Part shown: positions 16,326-25,885 of the stretch, piece by piece
Position numbering within the stretch: position 1 is the stretch's first letter
Layout of the letters: every line of letters begins with the position of its first letter
Assembly: GCA_009692465.1 (NCBI GenBank)
Contig: SHZD01000010.1
Location: forward strand, 1-54,507
Direction of reading: 5' to 3'
Length of the DNA: 54,507 nt
Source: Myxococcales bacterium
Lineage (GTDB): Bacteria > Myxococcota_A > UBA9042
Notes under the pieces: generated by a model
The model's input: the letters and a program-made list of their open reading frames with translations, nothing else
Databases searched by the model: none
What the model was told of the DNA's origin: nothing
Position numbers and translations under genes: made by a program

Positions 16326-17615
16326 TTACGCTCCGTCGGAAAATCGCTCAATTCTGGCTCCAAGCGCCTGTAGTTTTTGCTCAATGCGCTCGTAGCCGCG
16401 GTCGATTTGCCGCACGTTGTGAATGGTGGTCACCCCTTGAGCGCACAACGCCGCGATCAACAAGGCCATGCCGGCGCGCACGTCTGGGCTCTGCACGCGC
16501 TGGCCGACCAGTTTGGCCGGGCCGACGACCACCACCCGATGCGGATCGCACAAGATGATCTGCGCGCCCATGCCGATCAGGTGGTCGACAAAGAACATGC
16601 GGCCTTCAAACATCTTTTCAAAAAACAGTACGGTGCCATGGCTTTGGGTCGCCACCGTAATCGCGATCGACATCAAGTCAGTGGGAAATTGCGGCCAAAT
16701 GGCGTCGTCGATTTTGGGAATCCCGCCGCCCAAGTCCTGGCGAATGCGCAGATTCTGGCCGCCTGGCACCAAGATGTCGTTGCCTTGGACCAAAGTTTCG
16801 ACACCCAACCGGCGAAAAACCATTGCGATCATCCGCAAGTGCGCCGGAGCGGCGTCGACAATGCGCAGTTCACCGCCGGTTACCGCCGCCAAGCCAATGA
16901 ACGAGCCCACTTCAAGGTAATCGGGGCCAATGGTGTAGTCGCAGCCGCCCAAGCGCGGGACGCCGTGGATCACCATGCGGTTGCTGCCAATGCCTTCGAT
17001 GTTGGCGCCCATCAGGACCAGCATGTTGGCCAGGCCTTGGACGTGCGGCTCTCCGGCGCAATTGCCTAAGATTGTTGTGCCTTCGGCGACCGACGCCGCC
17101 ATAAGTAAGTTCTCGGTGGCGGTGACGGAAGCTTCGTCGAGCAACAGATCGGCGCCGATTAACCGCTCAGCGCTCAGGCTGTAGCCTTCGTCGGAACTTT
17201 CGAACTTGGCGCCCAGCGCCACAAAACCGTCAAAGTGAGTATCCAGACGCCGTCGCCCGATTACATCGCCACCCGGCGGCGGCAACTGGGCTTGGTGGGC
17301 GCGACCCAACAGGGCGCCGGCGAACAAGATCGATGCCCGCACATGGCGGCCCATGGCGTCGGGCACCCGAGTGGCGGTCAAGCGCGGGGTGTGCATGCGC
17401 ACGTCGTGCGGGCTCAAGCGGGTCACTTCGGCGCCTAGGGCCTGCGCGACATCGAGCATCACGCGCACGTCCAAAATATCGGGCAGATTGCGCAAGGTGA
17501 CCGGTTCGTCGGCCAAAAGCGCGGCAGCGACGACAGGCAAGGCCTCGTTTTTGTTACCAGAGACCCGGACGGTACCGTTGAGCGGCACCCCGCCTTCGAT
17601 CCGAAAAAAACTCAT
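16326..17615 (-). CDS. murA: UDP-N-acetylglucosamine 1-carboxyvinyltransferase, Asp-type active site
   Basis: 429 residues. It transfers enolpyruvate from PEP to UDP-GlcNAc, the first committed step of peptidoglycan synthesis, in the cytoplasm. The start MSFFRIEGG and Lys22 in SGNKNEALP are canonical. The catalytic loop reads PPPGGDVIGRRRLD: residue 117, equivalent to Cys115 of E. coli, is Asp (codon complement at 17265-17267). In Mycobacterium, Chlamydia and Borrelia the same Cys-to-Asp change keeps activity but prevents alkylation by fosfomycin. No operon partner is visible. Confidence 0.96.
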   Translation of the reverse strand: MSFFRIEGGVPLNGTVRVSGNKNEALPVVAAALLADEPVTLRNLPDILDVRVMLDVAQALGAEVTRLSPHDVRMHTPRLTATRVPDAMGRHVRASILFAGALLGRAHQAQLPPPGGDVIGRRRLDTHFDGFVALGAKFESSDEGYSLSAERLIGADLLLDEASVTATENLLMAASVAEGTTILGNCAGEPHVQGLANMLVLMGANIEGIGSNRMVIHGVPRLGGCDYTIGPDYLEVGSFIGLAAVTGGELRIVDAAPAHLRMIAMVFRRLGVETLVQGNDILVPGGQNLRIRQDLGGGIPKIDDAIWPQFPTDLMSIAITVATQSHGTVLFFEKMFEGRMFFVDHLIGMGAQIILCDPHRVVVVGPAKLVGQRVQSPDVRAGMALLIAALCAQGVTTIHNVRQIDRGYERIEQKLQALGARIERFSDGA

Positions 17616-17760
17616 GAATTACTGCCACTAGCGCCACCACAACTGGCGGAGCGCTGCATAGGGTACAGCAGGAAGGCGCTGGGGGCACGACCCTTGCCAA
17701 TGCCGAAGCGCTGTCCAAACCGGGCTGAAGGCTGAGTTGGCCGTTCTGTGCGCAGCTGCG

Positions 17761-19116
17761 CTACAAACAACCGCCCAAGTCGTCGGGCGCGCTTTTGGGC
17801 GGATTGCCGGAGCTCAAGGTCTGGCAGGCGCCGCTGGAACACTTAGGGATCAGGGTCGCCGCATTGCACTTGAGCACACAGGTCTTTTTGTTGCCGGCGT
17901 CGGTGACGCACACGTAGCTGGCGATGCAGTCGTCGCTGCCTTGGCAGGTGGCACCGCTGGCACCGCTCCCCGGTTTGATACAGGCCTTGCCGCTGCCGAA
18001 CGTGATGCAAGCCATGGCGGTGCCGCAGCCGCTGTTGGTCACCAAATGGCAAATGGCGCCGCCCAAACACACCCCTAGGTTAAAGCCGATGGGCACGCCG
18101 TTGGATTGCAGTTGACTGCATGCCGACGGCGCCGTGCAGGTGTAACCGGCGGTGGCCCCGGTGGAATCGCACACGGAGCCGCACACGCCTGAAATGCACA
18201 ACAGGCCCAGTGCGCAGTCGGCTAAGGCGTTGCACAGCTTGCCTTTGGTCAAGGTTCCCGGTGACGAACACACCGGTGGGCCGGTGGTCACTGGGTAGCA
18301 CTGCTGGCCGCTGGGACAGCCACTATGAGTAATCGGGTTGCACTGACCGGGGCAAGTCCCGCAATCCGCTGGACATTTTTGGCAATCTTCGGTCGCCTTG
18401 TCGCAGGATTTGTCGCCACATTTGGGGGCGCACGGGCAGTCTTTGGCGCAGCTGGTGCACGACTCGCCGATTTCACAAGTGCCGTTGCCACATACGGTTG
18501 GACACTTGCCACAGTCGTCGGGGCAAGTGTCGCAGTTTTCGCTGGCTTTGTCGCAGGTCTTGTCGCCGCACTTGGCGGCACACGGGCAATCGCTGGGGCA
18601 GGTTTCGCACGACTCGTCGCCGCCGCAGCTGCCGTCCCCGCAACTGGGTGTGCACGGGCCACAATCTTGCGGGCAATCGCCGCAGGCCTCCGGCGACTGG
18701 CATTGGCCATCGCCGCACGCAGCCGGCGCGGTGTCGGCTGTGGAGTCTTTGGCATCCGTTTTGACGTCCGCTTTGGCGTCAGCCTTGCCGTCAGCCTTGC
18801 CATCAGCGGCGTCGAGGATCACCGCATCGGTGGGTCCGCTGTCTGTGGCATCCGTCACCGGCGGCTGTTCGGCGTCGGCAACGCTGTCTGGGTTGCTGCC
18901 CAAGTCGGCCTTCGTGGTAAATGGGCCGCTGTCGGCGGTGTCGGCGCTGGTGCTGTCGGTGACCGCGGACACGTCGGCGGCGAACAAGGGCGCTGGCCCG
19001 CCGCTCGCTGCGCCTGAGCCCGCAGTTGACCCGGTGGCACCGCCGCCGGTGGCGACACAAGCTGAGGTGGCCGTCAGCACAGTCAAGGTCGCCAGTAACG
19101 GCTGCCAGCACGGCAT
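17761..19116 (-). CDS. Cysteine-rich lipoprotein with CGDGxC repeats
   Basis: 451 residues from an ATG at 19116, chosen because it places a lipoprotein signal (PLLATLTVLTATSAC) at the N-terminus. A longer start at 19203 is possible. A Ser/Thr/Asp/Ala linker (about 25-130, with DGKADGKADAKADVKTDAK) precedes five repeats of CGDxxCxxxExCxxCPxDCxxC (about 135-245). A second Cys-containing domain resembles the CNPITHSGCPSGQQCYPV family of myxobacterial surface proteins. Likely exported and disulfide-bonded. No catalytic motif seen. Confidence 0.85.
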   Translation of the reverse strand: MPCWQPLLATLTVLTATSACVATGGGATGSTAGSGAASGGPAPLFAADVSAVTDSTSADTADSGPFTTKADLGSNPDSVADAEQPPVTDATDSGPTDAVILDAADGKADGKADAKADVKTDAKDSTADTAPAACGDGQCQSPEACGDCPQDCGPCTPSCGDGSCGGDESCETCPSDCPCAAKCGDKTCDKASENCDTCPDDCGKCPTVCGNGTCEIGESCTSCAKDCPCAPKCGDKSCDKATEDCQKCPADCGTCPGQCNPITHSGCPSGQQCYPVTTGPPVCSSPGTLTKGKLCNALADCALGLLCISGVCGSVCDSTGATAGYTCTAPSACSQLQSNGVPIGFNLGVCLGGAICHLVTNSGCGTAMACITFGSGKACIKPGSGASGATCQGSDDCIASYVCVTDAGNKKTCVLKCNAATLIPKCSSGACQTLSSGNPPKSAPDDLGGCL

Positions 19117-19381
19117 GAGCACCGCAGCTGCGATCGTAGGCCGGCAAACGCACGGACACAAACGCTTGATACTCAACCAGAATTTGACATGAGTGGCCAA
19201 CAAGGATGCCTCAACCGGATGAACTTGGCACAGGTGGACGGACCAGAGCTGTAGGCCTGGCCCATTGTGCAGACCGGTTCAAGCGCGGCCAACCCATCGC
19301 CAGCGCCGTAACGTACCGATCTTTGGTCGCTGGGGCAACTCGCAACCGACGGCGAGCGCCGCACCACCGAGCGGGGAGTGT

Positions 19382-20345
19382 TTACTTCACCTTTGTCCAC
19401 GCACAGTTACTCCAGCCACCTAGACTTTGGTCGCGGGCCTTTTGCATCGTCATCAGCGCCAAGGCCTCGTGCGGATTGCCCTTTGCAAACGGATATAGGA
19501 CGCGCCCGTGGCCCAAGCGCAACAGGCGCAAGTTGACCTGAATCGGGTTTTTCTATTTGGGATCCTTGATATAGACGTAACGCAGCAACCGACCGTACAC
19601 ATCCGTGTCCTCGCCGCTTGGCTCAGCCAGCAAGCATACCGCGGCCGCCGATGCCAAAATAGCTGATTTAGTAAAAGCTTTAGCATCGTCTGCACCACAC
19701 TCGGCAGCGACTTCTGGCTTGGCGGTTTCAGGGGTGTCGACCAGCAAAAAGCGGACTGCGACGTTGACCCCGGCGGCATCGAGTTTTTGCAGATGCTAAG
19801 GTGTCGCCGTCCGGCACCGACTTGACGGGCAGCCAGTCGCCAGGCTGACTGCAGGCACCGGCGGGTGCAATGGCGGATGCAAAGGCGTAGTCCAGCTGAG
19901 CGGTGGAATGGCAAGCTGGCAGCCAGTCGGCGCAGCACAGGCCGTCCTTGGCGCATTCCCAGCCACATTGGCACCCGGCGGTGGGACTGAACGGCTGCTC
20001 GCAGCGGTTGGCGCAACTGGGCCCATTGGGGCAAGCCGAGGCAAAATCGGCGCAACAGTTCTTGTACTTGGCGCATTCGAAGGTGCACTGGCACGGCTGG
20101 GCTGGGGCATAGGCGGCGCCACATTTGCCCTGGCAACTGGCAGCCGTTGCGGCCGTGTCGACCGCTGAATCCGTTGGAGTCTCTTGGGCGGTCACGGCGT
20201 CGGTTGGCCCGGGCTGGGCATCCGCCGCCACAATCTGGTCGTCGATGGCATCGGGTGGCACATAGACTGGAGCAACGGTCGCGGTGGTCGGCGCCGCAGC
20301 AACGCAAGCAGAGAGTAAATAGGCAATACAAATAGTGAGTTGCAC
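19382..20345 (-). pseudogene. Broken somatomedin-B/staphylococcal-nuclease-like lipoprotein gene
   Basis: From a GTG at 20345 the frame encodes a lipoprotein signal (YLLSAC), a linker and two somatomedin-B-like domains (CQGKCGAAYAPAQPCQC... and CANRCEQPFSPTAGCQC..., each ending CCADxxxxC). It then runs into SVPDGDT, the start of a thermonuclease (SNase) domain. One extra base in an A5 run (plus-strand T5 at 19784-19788) shifts the frame. In the next frame the domain continues (LLVDTPE, DVYGRLLRYVY) to an in-frame TAG at 19553-19555, after which NPIQVNLRLLRLGHGRV continues to TAA at 19382. One frameshift plus one nonsense codon argue for a pseudogene. A sequencing error could explain the first only. 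Confidence 0.8.
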
Positions 20346-20434
20346 TGGCTCACTGATGCAAGCACCGCAAGCCCGCGGCTACGCAGATGGTGGCGGCTGG
20401 CGGGCCTACGGTCAATGTGCAACGCGGTTTAGTG

Positions 20435-20653
20435 CTAGGAGCGTGTCGGAATATTCCGACTTGCTTCTAGCGCCGTCTGGCTAGACGGCGGCAACTGTCC
20501 GAAACTGCACGAATTTGATTCGGCCAGTTCTCCGGGCAGTTCTTGGACAGTTGAGAATAGTTGACTGGCTAGGAGCCTGTCGGATCGTAATAGATTCATT
20601 GTGTATAACCTGATAGACATTTCACAACCGATTGATTTCCGACAGGCTCCTAG
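20435..20653 (-). mobile_element. Family-1 structured element, copy B (219 bp)
   Basis: Same length and segment order as copy A, in opposite orientation, with CTAG at both borders (20435-20438 and 20650-20653). The CGCCGTCTGGCTAGACGGCG hairpin and the AACTGTCCGAAACTGCACGA arm are conserved. One end is itself a self-contained inverted unit (AGGAGCCTGTCGGA ... TCCGACAGGCTCCT, about 80 bp). Confidence 0.88.
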
Positions 20654-20882
20654 TGCAATCTAGGCCACGGCCATCGCCGCGCCTAGGCGCGAACCGGTCG
20701 CAGTTGGTCAGCGTGAGCGCGACCACTCCATATGTAGATGATCCGTAGGGGATCTGGGTGGGACCAACGCGGAACAGCGTCGCCAAAGGGCCGTAACAAT
20801 GCTTAGTCTGGGCGAAGGCCACCGGCCAATTGCGCGCCGCTGCCACCAAGGATACCGTGGCAACGCATTTGTCTTGCAGCAC
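20622..20882 (-). CDS. Short possible coding remnant ending in the element
   Basis: An 86-codon frame beginning GTG CTG CAA GAC (20882) directly after a TAG. Its first about 65 residues look protein-like (KCVATVSLVAAARNWPVAFA, then GVVALTLTNCDRF). The last part lies inside copy B, which supplies the stop. It may be the leftover of a gene interrupted by the element, or chance. No family recognised. The rest of 20346-20980 has no other gene candidate. Confidence 0.25.
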   Translation of the reverse strand: MLQDKCVATVSLVAAARNWPVAFAQTKHCYGPLATLFRVGPTQIPYGSSTYGVVALTLTNCDRFAPRRGDGRGLDCTRSLSEINRL

Positions 20883-20980
20883 CTAGATCACCGAACGATG
20901 ACGACCGATTTTTCCAGCCACCGATCGACCCAAGCCACTCACTCGCCCCGTCGGGCCGGCGGGGTGCGCCCTTGAGCCGG

Positions 20981-22606
20981 ATGATTCCAGCCCAACCGCG
21001 ACCGGGCAGCAGTCGGCAGGCGGTGCGCATTTTTGACGCTTTGCGCACCGGCTTGGACGACAATTGGACCGTGGTCCACGGCGCGGCATGGGTCGGGCGC
21101 AGTCGGCCCGATCAGCCGCTGGGCGACGGCGCCGTCGATTTTGTGGTGGCCAATCCGCACACGGGTCTGTTGGCGTTGACTCTGGTTCAAGGCGCACTGG
21201 GCTGCGATCCGTCGGCGGCCAGTTGGTCCGTTCAAGGTCAGGATGGCCGCAGCTTGGCCACCGCCGATCCGTTCACTCAGGCCCAAAACGGGGTAGCGGC
21301 ACTGTGGGCCAAACTTGCCGAGCATCCGCTGGCGGTGCCGTCGCGACCGGCTCTAGGCCACGGTGTCTTGCTGCCCGACAGCTTTGGACCGCGGGCCGGT
21401 TTCGCGCCCCACGCCCCGAGCGACTTGGTCCTCGATCGGGCGCAGATGGACGATTTACCCGCTGCGATTCAACACTTGTGCGATCTGTGGCAGCGCAAAG
21501 CCCCGCCCATAGGCAATGCGCCGTCGCGCTGGTGGTGGCGAGCGTTTGAGGACCTTTTTTTGCAGCCCCAACGGGCGCGCATGCTGTTGGCGCACGCGTT
21601 GGTCGACGATGAGCGCGCGATGGTCGCTCTCAGTCCGCAGCAGGTGACGGTGCTCGACATGCTCGCGCGGGTCCGGCGGCAGGCTATCTACGGCGCGGCG
21701 GGCACCGGCAAGACGGTATTGGCGATGCACAAGGCCCAGATGCTAGCCAGCCAAGGCATGCGCGTACTGCTGACCTGTTACAACAAAGAATTGGGCCAGC
21801 ACATGCAGCGGGCCATGGCCGACACCCCGGCAGTGTTGGCCATGCATTTTCATGAGTTATGCTACGATTTGGCGCAATTGGATCGCCGCAAGGTCAAGGC
21901 CCCCAGCAGTGAGGCACGGGCCCAGTTTTTCGACGTCGAGTTGGCTAATCAGCTACTGCGGGCCGCCCACACCCACGGGCCGCGTTTTGACGCCCTGGTG
22001 GTCGACGAAGCGCAAGACTTCGTGCAACCGTGGTGGCAAGCGCTGAACGCGTGGCTGGTCGATCCTGAACGCGCTGTTCGCTATGTGTTTTTTGACGACG
22101 CCCAGCGCCTGCGGGCCGACGCCGCGCCGGTACCGGGTGCCGACGAAGCGCTAGTGTTGACGACCAACTGGCGCAACACCCGCGCCATCCACCGCCATTT
22201 GACCCAGGTCACCCCGCACATGCGCCAGGCCCAGTGCATCGCCCCAGACGGCCAACCGGTGCAGGTAGAGCCTTTGCGGCCCAATCCCGGTCGAGCGCTG
22301 CGCCGGGTGTTGCAGCGGCTGACTGGCGCTGGCGGCGTCGCCGTCGACGATATTGTGGTGTTGACCGCCCGCGCGCCGCTCAAGTCGATTTGGCGCGATT
22401 TTGCCGAACTGCTGCTGCCGTTCAAGCTCACGGCCAGCGATGAACCGGGATGCGTGCGCCTGCGCGGCATTCGGGCGTTCAAGGGCATGGAGGCCAAAGT
22501 CGTGGTGCTGACCGAATTGGACAGCGAAACCACCGACACGCGCCAACTTTTACACTACATTGGCGGCTCGCGGGCGACGGGACTGCTGGTGGTGTTGCAG
22601 GATTAG
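20981..22606 (+). CDS. NERD-like domain fused to superfamily-1 (UvrD-type) helicase
   Basis: 541 residues from an ATG at 20981 (a TTG at 20972 is also possible). The N-terminal region (about 15-150) resembles NERD nuclease-related domains around DGAVDFVVANPHTGLLAL. The expected E-x-K before the glycine is replaced (ALTLVQG), so nuclease activity is probably lost. The helicase part has Walker A GAAGTGKT (about residue 245), Walker B VVDEAQDF, a TTNWRNT motif III/IV region and a C-terminal RGIRAFKGMEAKVVVL motif V. It would unwind DNA or RNA in an ATP-dependent way. No adjacent repair or defence gene assigns a pathway. Confidence 0.78.
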   Translation: MIPAQPRPGSSRQAVRIFDALRTGLDDNWTVVHGAAWVGRSRPDQPLGDGAVDFVVANPHTGLLALTLVQGALGCDPSAASWSVQGQDGRSLATADPFTQAQNGVAALWAKLAEHPLAVPSRPALGHGVLLPDSFGPRAGFAPHAPSDLVLDRAQMDDLPAAIQHLCDLWQRKAPPIGNAPSRWWWRAFEDLFLQPQRARMLLAHALVDDERAMVALSPQQVTVLDMLARVRRQAIYGAAGTGKTVLAMHKAQMLASQGMRVLLTCYNKELGQHMQRAMADTPAVLAMHFHELCYDLAQLDRRKVKAPSSEARAQFFDVELANQLLRAAHTHGPRFDALVVDEAQDFVQPWWQALNAWLVDPERAVRYVFFDDAQRLRADAAPVPGADEALVLTTNWRNTRAIHRHLTQVTPHMRQAQCIAPDGQPVQVEPLRPNPGRALRRVLQRLTGAGGVAVDDIVVLTARAPLKSIWRDFAELLLPFKLTASDEPGCVRLRGIRAFKGMEAKVVVLTELDSETTDTRQLLHYIGGSRATGLLVVLQD

Positions 22607-22625
22607 CCGATGGCTCGCCGGTTGA

Positions 22626-22767
22626 TTAGGACCCGTGCAAAATCAAGTCGATGTTGCATGTGGGCCCACTGCTTGCTGGGTGGGTCGCCCACTCGCGGCT
22701 TTGCAAGCCGACTCGATGCTCCGTTCCTATCGAAGATCGATCGCGTAATTCTTGCACGGGCCCTTGG
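22626..22767 (-). mobile_element. Family-3 element upstream of a lipoprotein gene
   Basis: TTAG (22626) then GACCCGTGCAAAATCAAGTC at one end and TTCTTGCACGGGCCC then TTGG (22764-22767) at the other: inverted ends of about 16 bp. The interior carries the family core in reverse (GCTTGCTGGGTGGGTCGC, CGCGGCTTTGCAAGCCGACT). It ends at the ribosome site of the next gene, so that gene's leader is largely element-derived. Confidence 0.85.
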
Positions 22768-22777
22768 AGGTGCGGCA

Positions 22778-23752
22778 GTGGCTGCAGGACTCGCGGCGGC
22801 ACTGGTGGCGATTGTGGGGTGTGGGCGTACAGCGCCGCAGGCTGCAGCTCCAGTGAGCGCACAGGAGGCGCCAGTCTCTGAATTTCAATGGACTATCACG
22901 TCTCTGCAGGTGGCGGTCGCGGTGAATCCTGGTCAAGAGGTCACCGGTGTTGCCAATGCCAGCCTGCAAAGCGCGACAGCGACCGCCTTGACCGAGCTTG
23001 GACTGGTCAGTGCCGTGGGCGGGGCTGGCGATCCGTCGCCGCTGACGTGGGCGGGTCTCGATTTGCAGGTCAGTTGGCAAGCAGAAGACGCAGCGGGCAT
23101 GGCAGTAGCCGTCGCCGCGCCGACCGCGGTGGCCCTTGGCGTGCAAATGCGGGCCCAAGCCGCCGCCCACGTCGCCACCGGCGGACAGGCTGAACTGGCT
23201 TGGCGCGTCGCGACTGTCCAACTGCCCAAACCTGTGGCAATTGTCGATTTGTCGGCGTGGTTGATCCCGCGCCTAAGCCGCGCCGCGGCCCACACGGCCG
23301 CCGATGTGCTGGCAGAGTTGTGGGCGCGCCGGTTGGACAACGCGGCGGTGGCGGCGGGCCTGCTCCATCCCGATGTGTGGCGGGCGTCCGCCTGCGCCCG
23401 CGAAGCGGGTGATCGCGGTCTACACGCTGAACGCAAGCCACTAGAAAAACTATGTAAAGACACGCGCAAGGACGTCGCGCTGGTGGCGTGCACGGCTCTT
23501 GGCCGCTTGGGCGGGATCGCCAGCATTGCCACCCTAGACGCGGCGCTGCGGGCCCGGCACCCGGACGTCATCGCCGCCGCCTTGGACGCCTTGGCTATGG
23601 TGCGCAATGAGGCCGCACTGCAGGTTCTGCGCCAGGCAGCCAAGGACCACGAGATTGAGCCGGTTCGCGTGCGTGCAGCCCAGTTGGTTGCGGAAGTGAG
23701 CGCGCGACTGGCTCAGGAATCGACCGCTACCGGCAAAGGCGACTACCCATGA
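22778..23752 (+). CDS. Lipoprotein with C-terminal HEAT-like repeats
   Basis: 324 residues from a GTG at 22778, with GGAGG at 22766-22770 (7 nt away). This choice puts the lipoprotein signal (MAAGLAAALVAIVGC) at the very start. The upstream in-frame ATG would translate the dispersed element. The mature part has a beta-rich N-terminal region (about 30-170) and helical repeats (about 190-315, e.g. VALVACTALGRLGGIASIAT and VIAAALDALAMVRNEAALQV) of HEAT/PBS type, which usually mediate protein contacts. Function unknown. It lies in the same direction as acs about 100 bp downstream. Confidence 0.75.
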   Translation: MAAGLAAALVAIVGCGRTAPQAAAPVSAQEAPVSEFQWTITSLQVAVAVNPGQEVTGVANASLQSATATALTELGLVSAVGGAGDPSPLTWAGLDLQVSWQAEDAAGMAVAVAAPTAVALGVQMRAQAAAHVATGGQAELAWRVATVQLPKPVAIVDLSAWLIPRLSRAAAHTAADVLAELWARRLDNAAVAAGLLHPDVWRASACAREAGDRGLHAERKPLEKLCKDTRKDVALVACTALGRLGGIASIATLDAALRARHPDVIAAALDALAMVRNEAALQVLRQAAKDHEIEPVRVRAAQLVAEVSARLAQESTATGKGDYP

Positions 23753-23854
23753 CGACTCCAGCCGCGGGACGAGGCAATTGACGCCAGCGCCTCCAACGGG
23801 CAGCATTGCCGCCAGCGAACCAGCCCCACCACCCGATCGCCGCCGAGCCGACCC

Positions 23855-25885
23855 ATGAGCGCATCCGAACCTGGCCCCGCCGTGGACGGTACCATTGCAG
23901 CGGGTACCAACCCCGATATCACTTCGATTTTGGTGGAGAATCGGCGGTTTCCGCCGCCAAAGGCGTTTGCGGCTGCTGCACACTTAGGCCAGCCCGAAAC
24001 CGTCGAGGAGTTGCGTCAGCGGGCGGCGCTCGACCCGGTCGGCTATTGGTGCGACGTCGCCAAGACCGATGTGCGCTGGTCCAAACCGTTTACCCAAGGC
24101 CTCGATTGGAGCGATGCCCCGCATGCGCGCTGGTTTGCCGACGGCGAACTGAACATCAGCGACAACTGCTTGGACCGTCACTGCGAGACCTGGCGCCGCC
24201 ACAAGGCCGCGCTGATTTGGGAGGGCGAACCGATCGGTGCCAATGGTCCCGAGATTCGCACGCTGACCTACCAGCAACTCTTAGTGCAAGTACAGAAATT
24301 TGCAGCTGTCTTGCGCAGTCTCGGAGTGCAAGCCGGCGACCGGGTGTGCCTGTACCTGCCGATGATCCCCGAAGCGGCGATCGCTATGCTGGCTTGTGCG
24401 CGGATTGGCGCGGTCCATTCTGTTGTTTTTGGTGGATTTTCTGCCGAAGCCTTGCGCGACCGCACACTGGACGCCGGGGCCAAAGTCATCGTCACCGCCG
24501 ACGCCGGTTATCGCCGCGGCGCGCTGCTGCGGCTCAAAGATGTGGTCGACGAAGCGTTGACCCGCAACGGTGGCGCGGCCTGCGTGCAGCACGTGGTGGT
24601 GGTCCAGCGCGCCGGCTGCGAGGTGCAATGGCAAGCCGGTCGCGACGCTTGGTGGCACGAGTGCATGGCGGCCGCGCCTGCCGGGATGCCGCCTACCGCG
24701 TTGCCAGCTGAGCATCCGCTTTTCATCTTGTATACGTCAGGAACAACGGGAAAACCAAAGGGGATCTTGCACACGACCGGCGGCTATCTGACCCACACCA
24801 CTCGCACCGCGCGCTGGGTGTTCGATTTGCGCGATGACGACCTATTTTGGTGCACCGCCGATGTCGGCTGGGTCACGGGCCACAGCTATGTCGTCTACGG
24901 CCCGTTGTCCAACGGCGCAACCGTATTGATGTATGAGGGCGGCCCGGCGTTTCCCGATAAAGATCGATTTTGGGATATTGTGCAGCGCCACCGCGTCACG
25001 GTGTTCTACACGGCGCCAACCGCGCTTCGCACGTTTATGGCGTGGGGCGACGCGCCGATTCTCAAGCACGATTTGTCGTCGTTGCGCCTGCTCGGCACGG
25101 TGGGCGAACCGATCAATCCAGCGGCGTGGGTGTGGTACCGCAGCGTCATTGGCGGCGACCGCTGTCCGATTGTCGATACCTGGTGGCAGACGGAAACGGG
25201 CGGCATTTTGATTGCACCGCTGCCGGGTGTACAAACTTGCGTTCCGGGCACCGCAACCTTGCCGTTGCCCGGCATTGCCGCTGATGTCGTGGATAATCAA
25301 GGAAAATCCTTGCCCGCCGACGTCGGTGGTCTGCTGGTGATTCGCCAACCGTGGCCGGGCATGGCGCGCACGATTTGGGGCGACCGCGAACGCTTTGCCC
25401 AGACTTACTATGGGCGGATTGCCGGCATGTACGTGACTGGCGACGGTGCGCGCCGCGATGCCGACGGCAATTTCTGGATCTTGGGCCGCGTCGACGACGT
25501 GCTCAATGTGGCCGGCCACCGCATCGGCACCATGGAAGTCGAGTCGGCCTTGGTCAGCCACCCGCACGTCGCCGAGGCCGCGGTGGTCGGTCGGCCCGAT
25601 GCGCTGACGGGTCAAGCGATTGTGGCGTTTGTCACTCCAATGCTGGGTGTGCAGACGTCGCCCGCGCTAGCCGAGGTGCTGCGCAGCCATGTTGCCAGTG
25701 AAATCGGCGGCTTGGCGCGGCCGGCGGAAATTCGCTTTGCCACCGCACTGCCCAAAACGCGCTCAGGCAAGATCATGCGGCGGTTATTGCGCGAACTGGC
25801 GACAGCGGGCCAAGTGACCGGCGACGTCACGACCTTGGAAGATTTTGGGGTCATTGAGAAATTGCGAGCCACCGATGAAGACTAG
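23855..25885 (+). CDS. acs: Acetyl-CoA synthetase (AMP-forming)
   Basis: 676 residues, start MSASEPGP. It converts acetate, ATP and CoA to acetyl-CoA via acetyl-AMP. Signature motifs: P-loop-like [19 protein letters not shown] (about 290-310), [10 protein letters not shown] (core A5), [10 protein letters not shown] (A7), and the C-terminal [14 protein letters not shown] whose Lys is the catalytic and protein-acetylation site. Length fits the family (about 650). Acetyl-CoA made here is the substrate of the carboxylase and synthase encoded 6-20 kb downstream, a plausible metabolic link though not the same operon. Confidence 0.95.
   Translation: MSASEPGPAVDGTIAAGTNPDITSILVENRRFPPPKAFAAAAHLGQPETVEELRQRAALDPVGYWCDVAKTDVRWSKPFTQGLDWSDAPHARWFADGELNISDNCLDRHCETWRRHKAALIWEGEPIGANGPEIRTLTYQQLLVQVQKFAAVLRSLGVQAGDRVCLYLPMIPEAAIAMLACARIGAVHSVVFGGFSAEALRDRTLDAGAKVIVTADAGYRRGALLRLKDVVDEALTRNGGAACVQHVVVVQRAGCEVQWQAGRDAWWHECMAAAPAGMPPTALPAEHPLFILYTSGTTGKPKGILHTTGGYLTHTTRTARWVFDLRDDDLFWCTADVGWVTGHSYVVYGPLSNGATVLMYEGGPAFPDKDRFWDIVQRHRVTVFYTAPTALRTFMAWGDAPILKHDLSSLRLLGTVGEPINPAAWVWYRSVIGGDRCPIVDTWWQTETGGILIAPLPGVQTCVPGTATLPLPGIAADVVDNQGKSLPADVGGLLVIRQPWPGMARTIWGDRERFAQTYYGRIAGMYVTGDGARRDADGNFWILGRVDDVLNVAGHRIGTMEVESALVSHPHVAEAAVVGRPDALTGQAIVAFVTPMLGVQTSPALAEVLRSHVASEIGGLARPAEIRFATALPKTRSGKIMRRLLRELATAGQVTGDVTTLEDFGVIEKLRATDED

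Noticed and set aside
20981-22606. Anti-phage defence island around the NERD-like helicase
   Set aside because: No restriction, toxin, reverse-transcriptase or other defence gene is adjacent. Neighbours are a pseudogene, an element and a HEAT-like lipoprotein.
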